Below, in pieces: positions 25,634-34,649 of a stretch of DNA of 64,000 bases. Every line of letters begins with the position of its first letter. Position 1 is the stretch's first letter. A program made the position numbers and the translations under genes. Source of the stretch: Brachybacterium avium (GTDB lineage Bacteria > Actinomycetota > Actinomycetes > Actinomycetales > Dermabacteraceae). A model generated the notes under the pieces. The model did no database searches, was not told the origin of the DNA, and saw only the letters and a list, made by a program, of their open reading frames with translations. The DNA lies in NCBI RefSeq assembly GCF_002216795.1, contig NZ_CP022316.1, forward strand, positions 1,364,001 to 1,428,000, given 5' to 3'.

Positions 25634-26344
25634 TCAGGTCCTCGGCGGAGGCGACGACGATTCGCGCGAGGACGCGTCGCGCTCGACCCGCTCGCGCTTC
25701 GCGCGCCTCCGGTCCCGCACCCCGGAGCCGACGGTCCACGCCGCATAGAGGAACAGCACTCCGGCGAGCACGGGGATGGCCCAGGAGCGGGTCTGTCCGT
25801 CCACGGCCTGATTCACCCAGCCCAGGTAGGGCACGGCGTACCAGACCTTCCCGCGCACCTGCGCGGGCCGCACCGGCTCGGGATCGGGGGTGTTGTTGGC
25901 ATCGCCCTGGGTGGTGAAGCGGACCTCGCCGCTGGCGCTGTCGACGCTGCGGGCGATCACGCGATGGGTCACGACAGCGGGCTTCCCGGATTCGATCTGG
26001 AAGGTGATCACGTCCCCCACCCCGATCTCCTCGACCGGGACGGGCTTGACCACCACGAGAGTGCCGGGCGGCAGGGTCGGGCGCATGGAGCCGGTGAGCA
26101 CCGACAGCGGCATCCCGCCGACGAGGGCGGGCAGGGCGACGGTGATGACGCCGAGGCCCAGTATCAGCAGGAGCACGCCGACGCTGAGCCCGTTCAGCAG
26201 GGCCCCGGCCACCTCGCGCGTGCGACCTGGGCGCGGAGCGCTCTGGGAGGGTGCGGGCTCGACGGGTTCGACACTCTCGTCGGCCCTCGGCTCGGCCCGC
26301 TCGCCGCTGTCCTCGCCCCTCGGCCCGGGGCTCTGGGCGCTCAT
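25634..26344 (-). CDS. sipW: SipW-type signal peptidase I
   Basis: The product is 236 residues. A polar N-terminus of about 45 residues precedes a membrane helix (LLNGLSVGVLLLILGLGVITVALPALVGG). Catalytic Ser86 lies in LTGSMRPTLPPGTLVVVK, His127 in VVTHRVIAR and Asp148 in TTQGDANNTPDPEPV. A His at the general-base position, rather than Lys, marks the SipW/archaeal/ER subtype. A second helix (WAIPVLAGVLFLYAAWTVG) and a basic tail end the protein. It should cleave the special signal peptides of the TasA-like proteins upstream. It is last of a five-gene operon and its ATG is expected to overlap the stop of the preceding gene once that gene's frameshift is corrected. Confidence 0.92.
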   Translation of the reverse strand: MSAQSPGPRGEDSGERAEPRADESVEPVEPAPSQSAPRPGRTREVAGALLNGLSVGVLLLILGLGVITVALPALVGGMPLSVLTGSMRPTLPPGTLVVVKPVPVEEIGVGDVITFQIESGKPAVVTHRVIARSVDSASGEVRFTTQGDANNTPDPEPVRPAQVRGKVWYAVPYLGWVNQAVDGQTRSWAIPVLAGVLFLYAAWTVGSGVRDRRRAKRERVERDASSRESSSPPPRT

Positions 26345-27191
26345 TCCTCGGGTCCCGTCGGCGCCGGCTGATGAGCAGGAGCAGCCCTCCCATGAGCGTC
26401 ACTCCCAGGGCCGCGACGATCAGACCGCGGGCGATGCCGGTGGCCGCGAGGCGGCCGCGCTGGTCGGCGTGCGATCCGGTCGTGCCGGCCTCGCGCGGCT
26501 GCTCGGCTGGCGGTTCCTGTTCCGTCGGCGGAGCCTCTCCGCCCGGATCGCCGCCGGCCGACGGGAACGCAGGGATGATCTGCTCCTTCTGCTGCTCCGG
26601 CCCGGAGCCCGTGCCCTCGTCTCCGGCGGCAGCGGCGTCCTGGAAGACGATGGACAGGTCCAGGGCAATGGAACTGTTCTGAGCCCCGGTCCCGTCGGGG
26701 TGGGCGGCCAGGTCGAGGGTCAGGGTGAACAGCGCGCTCTGCCCGGGGTCGAGTTCGAGCGGAGGGCTCACCCGGGTGCGTTCGCCGAGCTCCGCGAGCG
26801 GGGTGCGGGGCAGGCCGACGCCTGAGGCGTCCACACCGATCCCGGCAGCGGTGGTCGCGCTGATCCCGAAGGCCTCTGCGGCCTCCTCCTCCGAGACCCG
26901 CACGTTGGTGAGCGCCACGTCCAGCATTCCGGTGCTCGGAGCATTGCTGCGCAGGTGGAGAGCGACGCTGGTGGATCCTCCGGGCACCATCACGAGGTCG
27001 GTGTCGAAGAGCAGGCCCTGGGGCGTCGACGTCCAGGTGATGCCGTCCGTGGAGTACTCGAGGGGACCGGAATCTCCACGGGCCGACGGCGCAGGGGCCA
27101 GCAGGAGCAGCAGCGCGAGCGCGAGCACGGTGGTCGCAGTCGCCTGCAGGTGAGGACGTCGTCGCATGAAGTCGATCATCGGTGACGTCAA
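26341..27191 (-). CDS. Secreted LAATG wall-anchored protein of SipW locus 1, probably frameshifted near its end
   Basis: A TTG at 27191 overlaps the previous stop (TTGA) with AAAGG nearby; ATG at 27179 is an alternative. A signal peptide (MRRRPHLQATATTVLALALL...SARG) precedes a beta-rich domain of about 170 residues (LVMVPGGSTSVALHLRSNAPSTGMLDVALTNV; LDPGQSALFTLTLDL). A Glu/Pro-rich stalk, LAATG, a membrane helix and RRRR follow. As given, the frame does not stop there but runs through all of sipW as an Arg-rich shadow. One extra base in the G run near 26350-26357 would give RRRRGPEE and a TGA overlapping the sipW ATG. The repaired length is 283 residues. Role: anchored accessory protein of the TasA-like system, by context. 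Confidence 0.75.
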
Positions 27192-28195
27192 CTGCCTTTC
27201 ACCTTGATGCCGCCATTGCCCTTGCTCGAGATATGCAATTGCGCGTAGGCCGTCAAGGACCAGGTCTGCCCGCCATCCTTGCTCGTCTCGATGTACAGCC
27301 GGACAAGGCCGTCCCCGTCCTCGTCGGAGTCCACGAACTCCTGAAGCAAATCCTTGTGAGTCTCGCCGTGGACGACGATCTGCGCCACCGAGATCTGCGA
27401 ATCCGCCTCGGAGGGGAACGGGACACGATCTCTCGGAGTGCTCTCATGCGCCATGGACAGGCGGTACAGGTCGCCCTTGTCCACGGCCTTCCATTTCACC
27501 GTGGGATCATTGCCGCTATTGCCGAATTCGATCCTGGGGAGGTCCTCGAAACGATCCTTCTCGATGCTCTGCGAGACGGTCAGCGGCTCGGCCTGGACCG
27601 TCCACTGCTCACCGTCGGCATAGCGGAGCGAGGAGCTGATCGTGAATTCGAACTGCTTCCCGGCGTGCACGGCGAGGTCGCCCGCAGCGAGGGACGTCTG
27701 CACGCACACCACGACAGTCTGCCCCGGATCGACCTGAACCTTGTCCAGGGTCACGCCGGAGGCGGGGGTCCCTCGCACCGAGGTCGACATCGCCCGCTGA
27801 GGGGTGCACTCCGTGGCGTTGCCGACCGGAGCGACTGCGACCTGGACGGCCTCGCTCAGCGTCGGATCCATGACGGCCCCTCCGCGCGCAGCGACGGTGA
27901 GCGTCGCGGTCGCCGCGCGGCTGCCCGTGTTGCTCAGCGAGACGACACCGGCGAGTGCGGGAGCTCGGGCTGTATAGGTGCCGGAGAGGGAGGGCGCGTC
28001 GCCGACGGGTCCGAGCTCTTGGACCAGCCCCACGGTCGAGGCCTCCACCGTGCCCTGCACCTGCGCGGACGCTACCCAGTACGCGGCGGCCGTGGCAGTG
28101 CCCAGCAGGAGCAGCGCTCCGACCAGGACGGCAACCCGGCGTGCTCTTCCCCGCAGCGCGGTCAGGACGCGATGCGGGGTCTCGGCGCTCCTCAC
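27188..28195 (-). CDS. Large TasA-like protein with SipW-type signal peptide
   Basis: The product is 335 residues from GTG at 28195, which overlaps the upstream stop (GTGA). The signal RRVAVLVGALLLLGTATAAAYWVASAQVQGTVEAS has the AxYW feature after the hydrophobic core seen in SipW substrates. The mature part is beta-rich with SLSNTGSRAATATLTV and ECTPQR...VVVCVQ Cys residues, then a C-terminal half with VDSDEDGDGLVRLYIETSKDGGQTW. The acidic DSDEDGDGL loop resembles a calcium-binding loop. It is longer than ordinary TasA/CalY proteins and may be a minor or capping subunit, which is inference. Third gene of the operon. Confidence 0.78.
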   Translation of the reverse strand: MRSAETPHRVLTALRGRARRVAVLVGALLLLGTATAAAYWVASAQVQGTVEASTVGLVQELGPVGDAPSLSGTYTARAPALAGVVSLSNTGSRAATATLTVAARGGAVMDPTLSEAVQVAVAPVGNATECTPQRAMSTSVRGTPASGVTLDKVQVDPGQTVVVCVQTSLAAGDLAVHAGKQFEFTISSSLRYADGEQWTVQAEPLTVSQSIEKDRFEDLPRIEFGNSGNDPTVKWKAVDKGDLYRLSMAHESTPRDRVPFPSEADSQISVAQIVVHGETHKDLLQEFVDSDEDGDGLVRLYIETSKDGGQTWSLTAYAQLHISSKGNGGIKVKGS

Positions 28196-28764
28196 CTCTG
28201 CACCCCCTCGAACAGCAGCGTGATGTCCATCGTCTCACCGGGCAGGAGGGAGTCGGGCGCGATGACGATCAGGGAGAGTGTCCGGGAGGCCTCGGTGCCC
28301 GGTTCCAGCAGGAGTGCCGAGTCGGCGTCGTCGAGGACGACGTCCACCGGCTGCGTGACACCCGCGATCGTGCCGGTCGCCGTCACGGAGATCTCCAGCC
28401 GGACGTCGCCGGTGTTCTCCAGGGTGACCGTCCACGGCACCTCGTCGCCGGGCAGCAGGCCCTCTTCGCCGGGCTTCAGGCCGCTGACCGGACCGGGTTC
28501 GCCGTGGGCGGTGAGGGCAGCGGTCCCTGTGGTGAGGGTGCCGGCATCGACCGTCGCCTCCTCGGACCAGTACGCATAGGTGCCGCCCATCTGGGAGAGC
28601 ACGACCGTGAGCACCAGGGCTGTGAGCGCGGCGACCAGGAGCCGCTCGGCGATCCGCCGCCGGGTGGAGGCTCCGGGCCGACGAGGGGAGGTGCCTCGCG
28701 TGCGGGCACGCCGCCCCGCCACAGCGGTGACCAGGTCACGGGAGTGCGGGGCGGTGGGCGACAT
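28192..28764 (-). CDS. TasA/camelysin-like protein with SipW-type signal peptide
   Basis: The product is 190 residues; the ATG at 28764 has GAGGAG 7 bases upstream. A basic lead of about 40 residues precedes the hydrophobic core LLVAALTALVLTVVLSQMG and the SipW-type cleavage region GTYAYWSEEATVDAGTLTTG. The mature domain (LLPGDEVPWTVTLENTGDVRLEISVTATG ... LLEPGTEASRTLSLIV) has the NxGxxxxx beta-strand pattern of TasA/CalY proteins. It is probably a secreted fibre or envelope subunit. Second gene of the operon, 42 bases after the first and overlapping the third. Confidence 0.82.
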   Translation of the reverse strand: MSPTAPHSRDLVTAVAGRRARTRGTSPRRPGASTRRRIAERLLVAALTALVLTVVLSQMGGTYAYWSEEATVDAGTLTTGTAALTAHGEPGPVSGLKPGEEGLLPGDEVPWTVTLENTGDVRLEISVTATGTIAGVTQPVDVVLDDADSALLLEPGTEASRTLSLIVIAPDSLLPGETMDITLLFEGVQR

Positions 28765-28806
28765 GCGGGGCTCCTCGCGGCAGTCGGGGTGGTGGCGGGC
28801 TGCGGA

Positions 28807-29364
28807 TCAGCCGGCGGGGGCGATGACCGGGGACTGCTCGGCGGTGAAGGACATGCCGGACACATCGACGTCGATGTCGCTGGAGTCATTGGTCGCCGTG
28901 TCGCCGTACGGGAGCTCCACGGTGACGGTCACGGGGATCTCGTAGACGCCGCTGCCGGTGAAGATGAGGCCTCCCTCGCCATCCGACTCGAGTTCGCCGT
29001 CTCCGGTGATCTCCACGTGGTCCAGGTCGAACGAGGTCTGGATCTCGAACTCATCGGCGCCCGGGGTGTCCCCGATGATCGAGCTCTCTTCCAGCGCGAT
29101 CGTGCCCTGGATGTTGGTGCCGTCGGCGGTGAGGGTGAGGGACGTGGCGAAGGCACGCTCATCACCCGGGACCCAGAGGTCGGACTGACTCTCGATGGAC
29201 TCTGTGAGCATGTCCTGGTCGGCATCCAGCTCGAGCTTTCCGGTATTGATCGTCCCACCGGTCAGCTCCGCGGTGTCGTTCCAGTAGGCGAGCGTTCCCG
29301 CTCCGCCCAGCAGCAGGACGAGACCGGCTCCAGCGGCGACGGATCCCTTGGCGAACTTGTTCAT
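28807..29364 (-). CDS. TasA/camelysin-like protein, first gene of SipW locus 1
   Basis: The product is 185 residues; the ATG at 29364 has AGGAG 8 bases upstream. The signal MNKFAKGSVAAGAGLVLLLG leads to AGTLAYWNDTAELTGGTINTGKLEL, a textbook SipW-cognate motif (T.AYW.D). The mature part is acidic and Thr/Ser-rich with LWVPGDERAFATSLTLTADGTNI and VYEIPVTVTVELPYG, like CalY/TasA beta sandwiches. As the first gene with the best ribosome-binding site it is the likely major subunit, in analogy to tasA upstream regions in Firmicutes; that role is inferred. Confidence 0.85.
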   Translation of the reverse strand: MNKFAKGSVAAGAGLVLLLGGAGTLAYWNDTAELTGGTINTGKLELDADQDMLTESIESQSDLWVPGDERAFATSLTLTADGTNIQGTIALEESSIIGDTPGADEFEIQTSFDLDHVEITGDGELESDGEGGLIFTGSGVYEIPVTVTVELPYGDTATNDSSDIDVDVSGMSFTAEQSPVIAPAG

Positions 29365-29618
29365 CTGTGTGCTCCTGAGTCTGTGGAGAGGCGCTCCGGC
29401 GAGGTGTCCGGTCGGGGCCTCTTGTCCCGATGACTCCATTCAAGGCGAGGCCCCTCAAGCGATCCGCAGGGAGCGAGTGGGCGTCTGCGCAAAATTTGCC
29501 GCAGATTCTCCAGGGCCGCCTTGAGCGGTTCTTGCGGCGGCGGCGCTGCCGCGAGACTTGAGGGAATCTTTGGCGCCTACGGGCCGAGGATCTGCGGTAT
29601 GCGACAGAAGATGGGGCC

Positions 29619-30128
29619 ATGCCCACCGCACCCGTTCTCGATGACGACGTGCTGCATCGGCTCGGCGAACAGCTGGGGAGCTCCGACGCCCTCTGCGGAT
29701 TCCTCCGCCGCTATCTCGCCCTCCTGGAGCAGCGCATCGCCCGGCTCGAACGCGCTCTGGACTGCGCCGATCAGGACGACTGGAAGGATGCGGTGCTCAG
29801 CCTGAAGACGTCCTCGGTCATGGCCGGGGCGCAGGCCCTCGCCGAGCAGGCCGCCGACCTCGAGCAGGAGTCCGCAGGCTGTCCGTCCTGGCTGGCACCT
29901 GCCGGCGCCGTCGAAGGCCAGGCCCTCGCCCCGGCACCCGGGAAGAGGGACCCTGCCCTCACCCGACGGGCCGAGCGCATGGCATGCCTGCGCCGTCTCG
30001 CTGCGGAGACCGCCCGGCAGCTGCGCGCCTTCCTGCGCCGAGTGGGCGGCGCTCCCGGCACCGCGATCGCGGCACCCTGCACTGCGACAGATGCGCCCCC
30101 TGCGAGAAGACCCGCACCACCTAGCTGA
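29619..30128 (+). CDS. Hpt-like protein lacking the phosphorylatable histidine
   Basis: The product is 169 residues. DVLHRLGEQLGSSDALCGFLRRYLALLEQRIARLERALDCADQDDWKDAV is a typical Hpt four-helix start. The signature that normally reads A-H-S-L-K-G-S-S is here VLSLKTSSVMAGAQALAEQAADLE, so the phosphoacceptor His is replaced by Leu60. The C-terminal 60 residues are Ala/Pro/Arg-rich. It overlaps the tail of the convergent response regulator by 8 bases. It may dock with a kinase or regulator without phosphotransfer, acting as a modulator, or be decaying. Its place in a two-kinase, two-regulator cluster favours a phosphorelay-related role. Confidence 0.72.
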   Translation: MPTAPVLDDDVLHRLGEQLGSSDALCGFLRRYLALLEQRIARLERALDCADQDDWKDAVLSLKTSSVMAGAQALAEQAADLEQESAGCPSWLAPAGAVEGQALAPAPGKRDPALTRRAERMACLRRLAAETARQLRAFLRRVGGAPGTAIAAPCTATDAPPARRPAPPS

Positions 30129-31083
30129 CGGCGACCGGCCGCCCGGCCATGCGGTAGCCGACCCCGCGCACGGTCTGGATCCAGCGGGGCTCGTTCGGGT
30201 CGTCGGCGAGCTTGCGACGCAGGTTCCCCACATGCACCTCGACCGAGCGCTCGTCCGCCTTGGGGACGTAGGTGCCGGCATCGGCATCGTCCCCCCGCAC
30301 GGTGCGGGCGAGCTGCGCCTTCGAGCGCACCACCTGGCCGCTGCGCAGCAGCGTCTCCAGCAACAGGAACTCGGTGGGCGTCAGCGGGACCTCGCGCCCG
30401 GCGGCGTCGACGCGATGCAGCTGCGGATACAGCGCGAGGCCGTCCAGCTCCAGACGGGCATCGACGGCGGGCTCTGCGTGCGGGGCCGGTGCGGCAGAGC
30501 CCGGCAGCGGGGACGGGACGGCGGGAGTCTGCGCGGGCACCGGCGCCGACCACCCACTGGGTGCCGATCCCGCCGGGACCCCCGAGCTCGGAGGCGGCAC
30601 GGGTGCGGGCGCAGCTGAGTCGGCCGGTTCGAGAGTGGCGTCCGGTGCATCCGCCGCCGGCGCGGCGGCCGGCTCTGCTGCCGCGGCGCCCGGGACCACC
30701 GGGAGGGAGCCGCTGGTGCGGGGCCGACGGAGCATCGCCTCGATGCGCGCGCGCAGCTCCCGGGGCCGGAAGGGCTTGGTGACGTAGTCGTCCGCCCCGG
30801 CCTCGAGCCCCAGCAGGGTGTCGATCTCCTCGGTGCGGGCCGTCAGCATCACCACGTAGGCGTCGGAGAACCGCCGCACCTGGCGGGTGACCTCGTAGCC
30901 GTCGAAATCCGGCAGCCCCAGATCGACGGTGACCACCGCCGGAGCGTGCTCGCGCACGGCCGCCACCCCCGCGGCGCCGGTGCCCGCCTGGTGCACGGTG
31001 AATCCGGACTGCCCCAGCAGCTCGGCCATCAGTCCCCTGATATCCGCGTCGTCCTCGACGACGACCGCGACACGCCTCTCCAT
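30121..31083 (-). CDS. OmpR/PhoB-family response regulator
   Basis: The product is 320 residues, longer than the usual 230. The receiver has VVEDDADIRGL (acidic pocket), the phosphoacceptor Asp in VVTVDLGLPDFDGYEV, Thr in VVMLTARTEE and Lys in DDYVTKPFRPREL. An Ala/Pro linker of about 85 residues separates it from the winged-helix domain (LTPTEFLLLETLLRSGQVVRSKAQL ... VEVHVGNLRRKLADDPNEPRWIQTVRGVGYRM). It is divergent from the first histidine kinase, 100 bases away, and is its likely partner. It may control the SipW operon just to the left, which is inference from position. Confidence 0.92.
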   Translation of the reverse strand: MERRVAVVVEDDADIRGLMAELLGQSGFTVHQAGTGAAGVAAVREHAPAVVTVDLGLPDFDGYEVTRQVRRFSDAYVVMLTARTEEIDTLLGLEAGADDYVTKPFRPRELRARIEAMLRRPRTSGSLPVVPGAAAAEPAAAPAADAPDATLEPADSAAPAPVPPPSSGVPAGSAPSGWSAPVPAQTPAVPSPLPGSAAPAPHAEPAVDARLELDGLALYPQLHRVDAAGREVPLTPTEFLLLETLLRSGQVVRSKAQLARTVRGDDADAGTYVPKADERSVEVHVGNLRRKLADDPNEPRWIQTVRGVGYRMAGRPVAVS

Positions 31084-31183
31084 CTCTCACACCCCTCAGA
31101 ACTCCTGGACACGGCCACGATACCGTGGACAGGTGTCGAAGGAAGAGCCAGGTCACACCTGGAAGCGGGGCGAAACAGGAAAA

Positions 31184-32901
31184 ATGACCAAGGCGTCGAG
31201 CAGAACTGCCACGGCGGCGCCGTCGAGCCGCCCTGCCCCGCATTTCGCCCACCTCCCCTGCGGCGGCGGATCCTGCTCTCCCAGCTGCCGCTGACGCTCT
31301 CCGCGCTCCTGGTGACCCTCGCCGTGCTGGTGGTCGCGCCGCACATCGCCACCTCCTCGCCGCACCTCCTCGGCGGTCTCGGCGGGATCCTGCTGCTGAC
31401 CGCGGTGGCCGGGACGGTGCCGTGGCAGAAGTTCCCGCCGATGGTCTACTGGGCGATCCCGCTGCTGGACTTCGTGGCGATCGCCCCGTTCTGGAGCGCC
31501 GCCCGCCATGCACTGGACGGCATGACCCTGCTCTCCGCCTTCCCGGTGGTGTGGCTGGCCTGGTCCGGGATCCGCCCCGTGCTCGCCATCACCCTGGGCG
31601 TCCTCGGCAGCGCGGCCGTGGCCTGGGCGCCCTCTCTCGGTGGGCCCGCGCTGTTCCCGCAGGCCCTGGTGCAGGAGAACGTTGCCCGTCCGGCCGTGAT
31701 CCCCTTCCTCATGCTGGCGCTCGCGATCGCCGCCAGCGTCCTCACCCGCAGCATGGACCGCACCAGCAGCGAGCTGGCCGCCTCGCTGGAGAACGCCGCC
31801 GCCCAGAACCGGATGCTGCACACGGTGGTGGAGACCTCCGAGGTGGGGATCCTGGTGGTGGACGGCGAGGGTCACGACGTGCTGATGAACTCCGCCCAGC
31901 GGCGCACCCACTTCCTGGGCCTGCCGGCCGGGCAGGCCGACGGCGCGGAAGCGGAGCTGCTGGTGTTCGAGTCCGACGGGACGACGCCGATCCCGGCCGA
32001 GGACCGCCCGGTGGCCTGCGCCCTGCGGGGCGAGAGCTTCCAGGGACGGATCGTCGCGATCGGCACGGACGGCAGCCAGCAGCAGCTGGCCATCTCCGCC
32101 ACCCCCATGCTCGACGCCGACGGGGGCTGGGACGGGAGCGTCGTGGTCTTCCAGAACGTCACCGATCTGGTGGGGGCGATCCGCTCCCGGGAGCAGTTCG
32201 TCGCGGAGGTCTCCCACGAGTTCCGCACCCCGCTCACCTCGATCATCGGCTACCTCGACCTGGCCCTGGACTCCCACCCCGATCCGGTGCTCGAGCGGTA
32301 TCTGAGCACCTCCATCCGCAACGCCGAGCGGCTGCTGACCCTGGTGAGCAACCTGCTCGACGTCAGCGCGAGCACCTCGACGATCTCGGTGCAGGACGTG
32401 GACCTGGTGCGGCTGACCCTGCACAGCGTGGAGTCCGTCGAGGTGCGGTCGCGCCGCAACGGGGTCCACCTGACCTCCGAGCTGCCGACCCGCCTGCGGG
32501 TGCGGGCCGATGCCGTGAAGCTGGGCCAGGTGATCGACAACCTGCTCTCCAACGCCGTGAAGTACACGCGGCAGGGAGGCAGCGTCACCGTCTCGTTGCG
32601 CAGGGCGCAGGATCCCACCGGGCCGGAGCGGTCCGAGGGTGGTGACTGGGCCGAGCTGCGGGTGCGGGACACCGGCATCGGGATGACCGAGGACGAGCTC
32701 GCCGGGCTCTTCCAGAACTTCTACCGCACCGAGCATGTGCGCAAGGCCGCGATCCCCGGCACCGGGCTCGGGCTGGCGATCTCCCGCGGCTACGTCCGCG
32801 CGCACGGCGGGGAGATCCTGGTGTCCTCACAGGAGGGCGTCGGCTCGACCTTCACGGTGCGCCTGCCGGTGCAGGGTCCGGCCGAGGAGGGCACCGCATG
32901 A
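31184..32901 (+). CDS. Sensor histidine kinase with PAS domain, frameshifted near its start
   Basis: The ATG at 31184 (AGGA 4 bases upstream) begins MTKASSRTATAAPSSRPAPH, then the frame breaks at the CCCC run 31255-31258. One added base continues into PLRRRILLSQLPLTLSALLV and the rest of the kinase. The repaired length is 572 residues. Five or so membrane segments cover the first 190 residues. A PAS domain (VETSEVGILVVDGEGHDVLMN) is followed by the HisKA box FVAEVSHEFRTPLTSIIGYL and an HATPase domain with DNLLSNAVKYT, DTGIGM and GTGLGLAIS. It overlaps the second kinase gene by 4 bases. It is a membrane sensor with an unknown signal. Confidence 0.88.
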
Positions 32902-34649
32902 CGGACCGAGCGCGGCCTGCTGCTCGCCCGTCCTCGTCGAGGAGGCGTCTGATGGAGTCGTTGAACAGATGGACCGAGCGGGCCGGCTGGGTGGTCTCCC
33001 CCACCCGCGGCACCACCTCGAAGCAGCTGTACTTCACGGCGTTCATGCTGGGCACGACGCTGCTGATCGCCATCTCGCATCCCGAGCTGGTGCTCGCGCC
33101 CCCGTACCTGGTGGCGCTCGGCGTGCTCGCGGGAACGACGGTCCTCGCCGTCGTGATCGAGTGGGATGCGCGTCCACCGGCGTGGAGCGTCCTGGTGCCG
33201 GTGCTGGACATCCTCTCGGTCGCCCTGATGCGGGACATGCTGCGGGACAGCTCCATCGCGGTCTCGCTGCTGGTCCTGCTCCCCGTGCTGTGGCTGGCCG
33301 CTCGCGCGCGCCTGCTGGGCGTGGTGATCTCGGTGGTGGCGGTCACTGCGCTGATCGCCCTGCCGGCCCTGGTGCGGGCCCCGCACATCGACTCGCTGGT
33401 GATCGTGCATTCGCTCCTGCTGCCGTTCATCGTGCTGCAGATGGGGCTGCTGACGGTCGGGGCTCTCTCGCTGCTCGACGGTCAGAACCATCGGCTGGCC
33501 TCGGCGCTGCAGGAGCAGGAGTCGCTGCTGGACGCGGCGGCGACCTCGGAGAAGCTGCTGCACAACATCATCGACAGCGTGGATGTGGGGATCGTGGTCG
33601 TGGACCGCGACGGCAACGACCTGCTGATGAACCGGGCTCAGCACCGGATCCACGCCCTGGCCACCCCCGAGGAGGACCACGATCCGGACGAGGCGCGGCT
33701 GCTGGTGCGCTACCCGGGCACCAGCACCCCGATCCCTCCCCCGCAGCGGCCGGTGCGTCGTGCCGTGATGCAGGAGACCTTCGACAACTACGTCGTCGAC
33801 ATCGGGCCGCCGGGTCGCGGGGCCGTCGCCTTCTCGACCTCGGCGCGGCAGATCCTGGACCGCCAGGGCGCGCGCTCCGGTGCGGTGGTGGTGTTCTCGG
33901 ACGTCACCACGTACATCGAGACGGTCCGGTCCCAGGAGCGGTTCGTCGCCGCGGTCTCGCATGAGCTGCGCACCCCGCTCACCTCGGTGATCGGGTACCT
34001 CGAGCTGGCCCGGGACGATCTGGATCTGTCGAAGGAGACGGCCTCGTATCTCCAGGTGGCGAACCGCAACGCCGAGCAGCTGCTGCTGATCGTGCAGGAT
34101 CTGCTGGCCGATCAGGTGGCCCGCTCGGGCACCCAGGAGCTGGTGCTGCGGCCGCGGCGGCTCTCGGAGATCGCGCAGCAGGCGGCGGAGTCCTTCGCGC
34201 TGCGGGCCGAGGAGCAGGGGATCGCGCTCGAGCTCGACCTGGAGGAGACCCCGGAGCTGCCGCTGGATGAGCAGCGGCTCCAGCAGGCGGTGGGGAATCT
34301 CCTCTCCAATGCGCTGAAGTACACCGCCCGCGGCGGCACCGTGCTGATGCGCACCGGGGTGCGCGGCACCCAGGTGGAGCTGAACGTGATCGATTCGGGG
34401 ATGGGAATGTCCGATCAGGAGCAGACGAACCTGTTCACCCCGTACTACCGCACCCGCACGGCCCGGGACAGCGCGATCGCCGGGCACGGCATCGGCCTGT
34501 CCCTGACCCGACAGATCGTGGTGGGCCACGGCGGGCAGATCAGTGTGCGCTCGCGCCCGGGCGAGGGGTCGGCGTTCACGCTCCACTTCGCACTGGACGG
34601 CACCGAGCGGGCCGGCGGCGCGACGGCCCGCTCCGAGGCGCCCGAGTAG
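32898..34649 (+). CDS. Sensor histidine kinase with PAS domain, paralogue of the preceding gene
   Basis: The product is 583 residues. The ATG at 32898 overlaps the upstream stop (ATGA). Six hydrophobic segments lie within the first 200 residues, including VLDILSVALMRDMLRDSSIAVSLLVLLPVLWLA. A PAS segment (IIDSVDVGIVVVDRDGNDLLMNRAQ) resembles that of the first kinase. HisKA is FVAAVSHELRTPLTSVIGYLELA. The ATPase has GNLLSNALKYTARGG, DSGMGM and GHGIGLSLT. The two kinases are adjacent paralogues and may heterodimerise or tune one regulator. A degraded relative of the membrane region is found at 46223. Confidence 0.92.
   Translation: MTDRARPAARPSSSRRRLMESLNRWTERAGWVVSPTRGTTSKQLYFTAFMLGTTLLIAISHPELVLAPPYLVALGVLAGTTVLAVVIEWDARPPAWSVLVPVLDILSVALMRDMLRDSSIAVSLLVLLPVLWLAARARLLGVVISVVAVTALIALPALVRAPHIDSLVIVHSLLLPFIVLQMGLLTVGALSLLDGQNHRLASALQEQESLLDAAATSEKLLHNIIDSVDVGIVVVDRDGNDLLMNRAQHRIHALATPEEDHDPDEARLLVRYPGTSTPIPPPQRPVRRAVMQETFDNYVVDIGPPGRGAVAFSTSARQILDRQGARSGAVVVFSDVTTYIETVRSQERFVAAVSHELRTPLTSVIGYLELARDDLDLSKETASYLQVANRNAEQLLLIVQDLLADQVARSGTQELVLRPRRLSEIAQQAAESFALRAEEQGIALELDLEETPELPLDEQRLQQAVGNLLSNALKYTARGGTVLMRTGVRGTQVELNVIDSGMGMSDQEQTNLFTPYYRTRTARDSAIAGHGIGLSLTRQIVVGHGGQISVRSRPGEGSAFTLHFALDGTERAGGATARSEAPE

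Noticed and set aside
25539..26340. C-terminal 260-codon extension of the LAATG protein through sipW
   Set aside because: Arg-rich tail in another frame of the sipW gene. A one-base deletion in a G run explains it better.
31133..31183. GTG at 31133 as start of the first histidine kinase
   Set aside because: It is in the same frame as the ATG at 31184 but has no Shine-Dalgarno sequence; kept only as an alternative.
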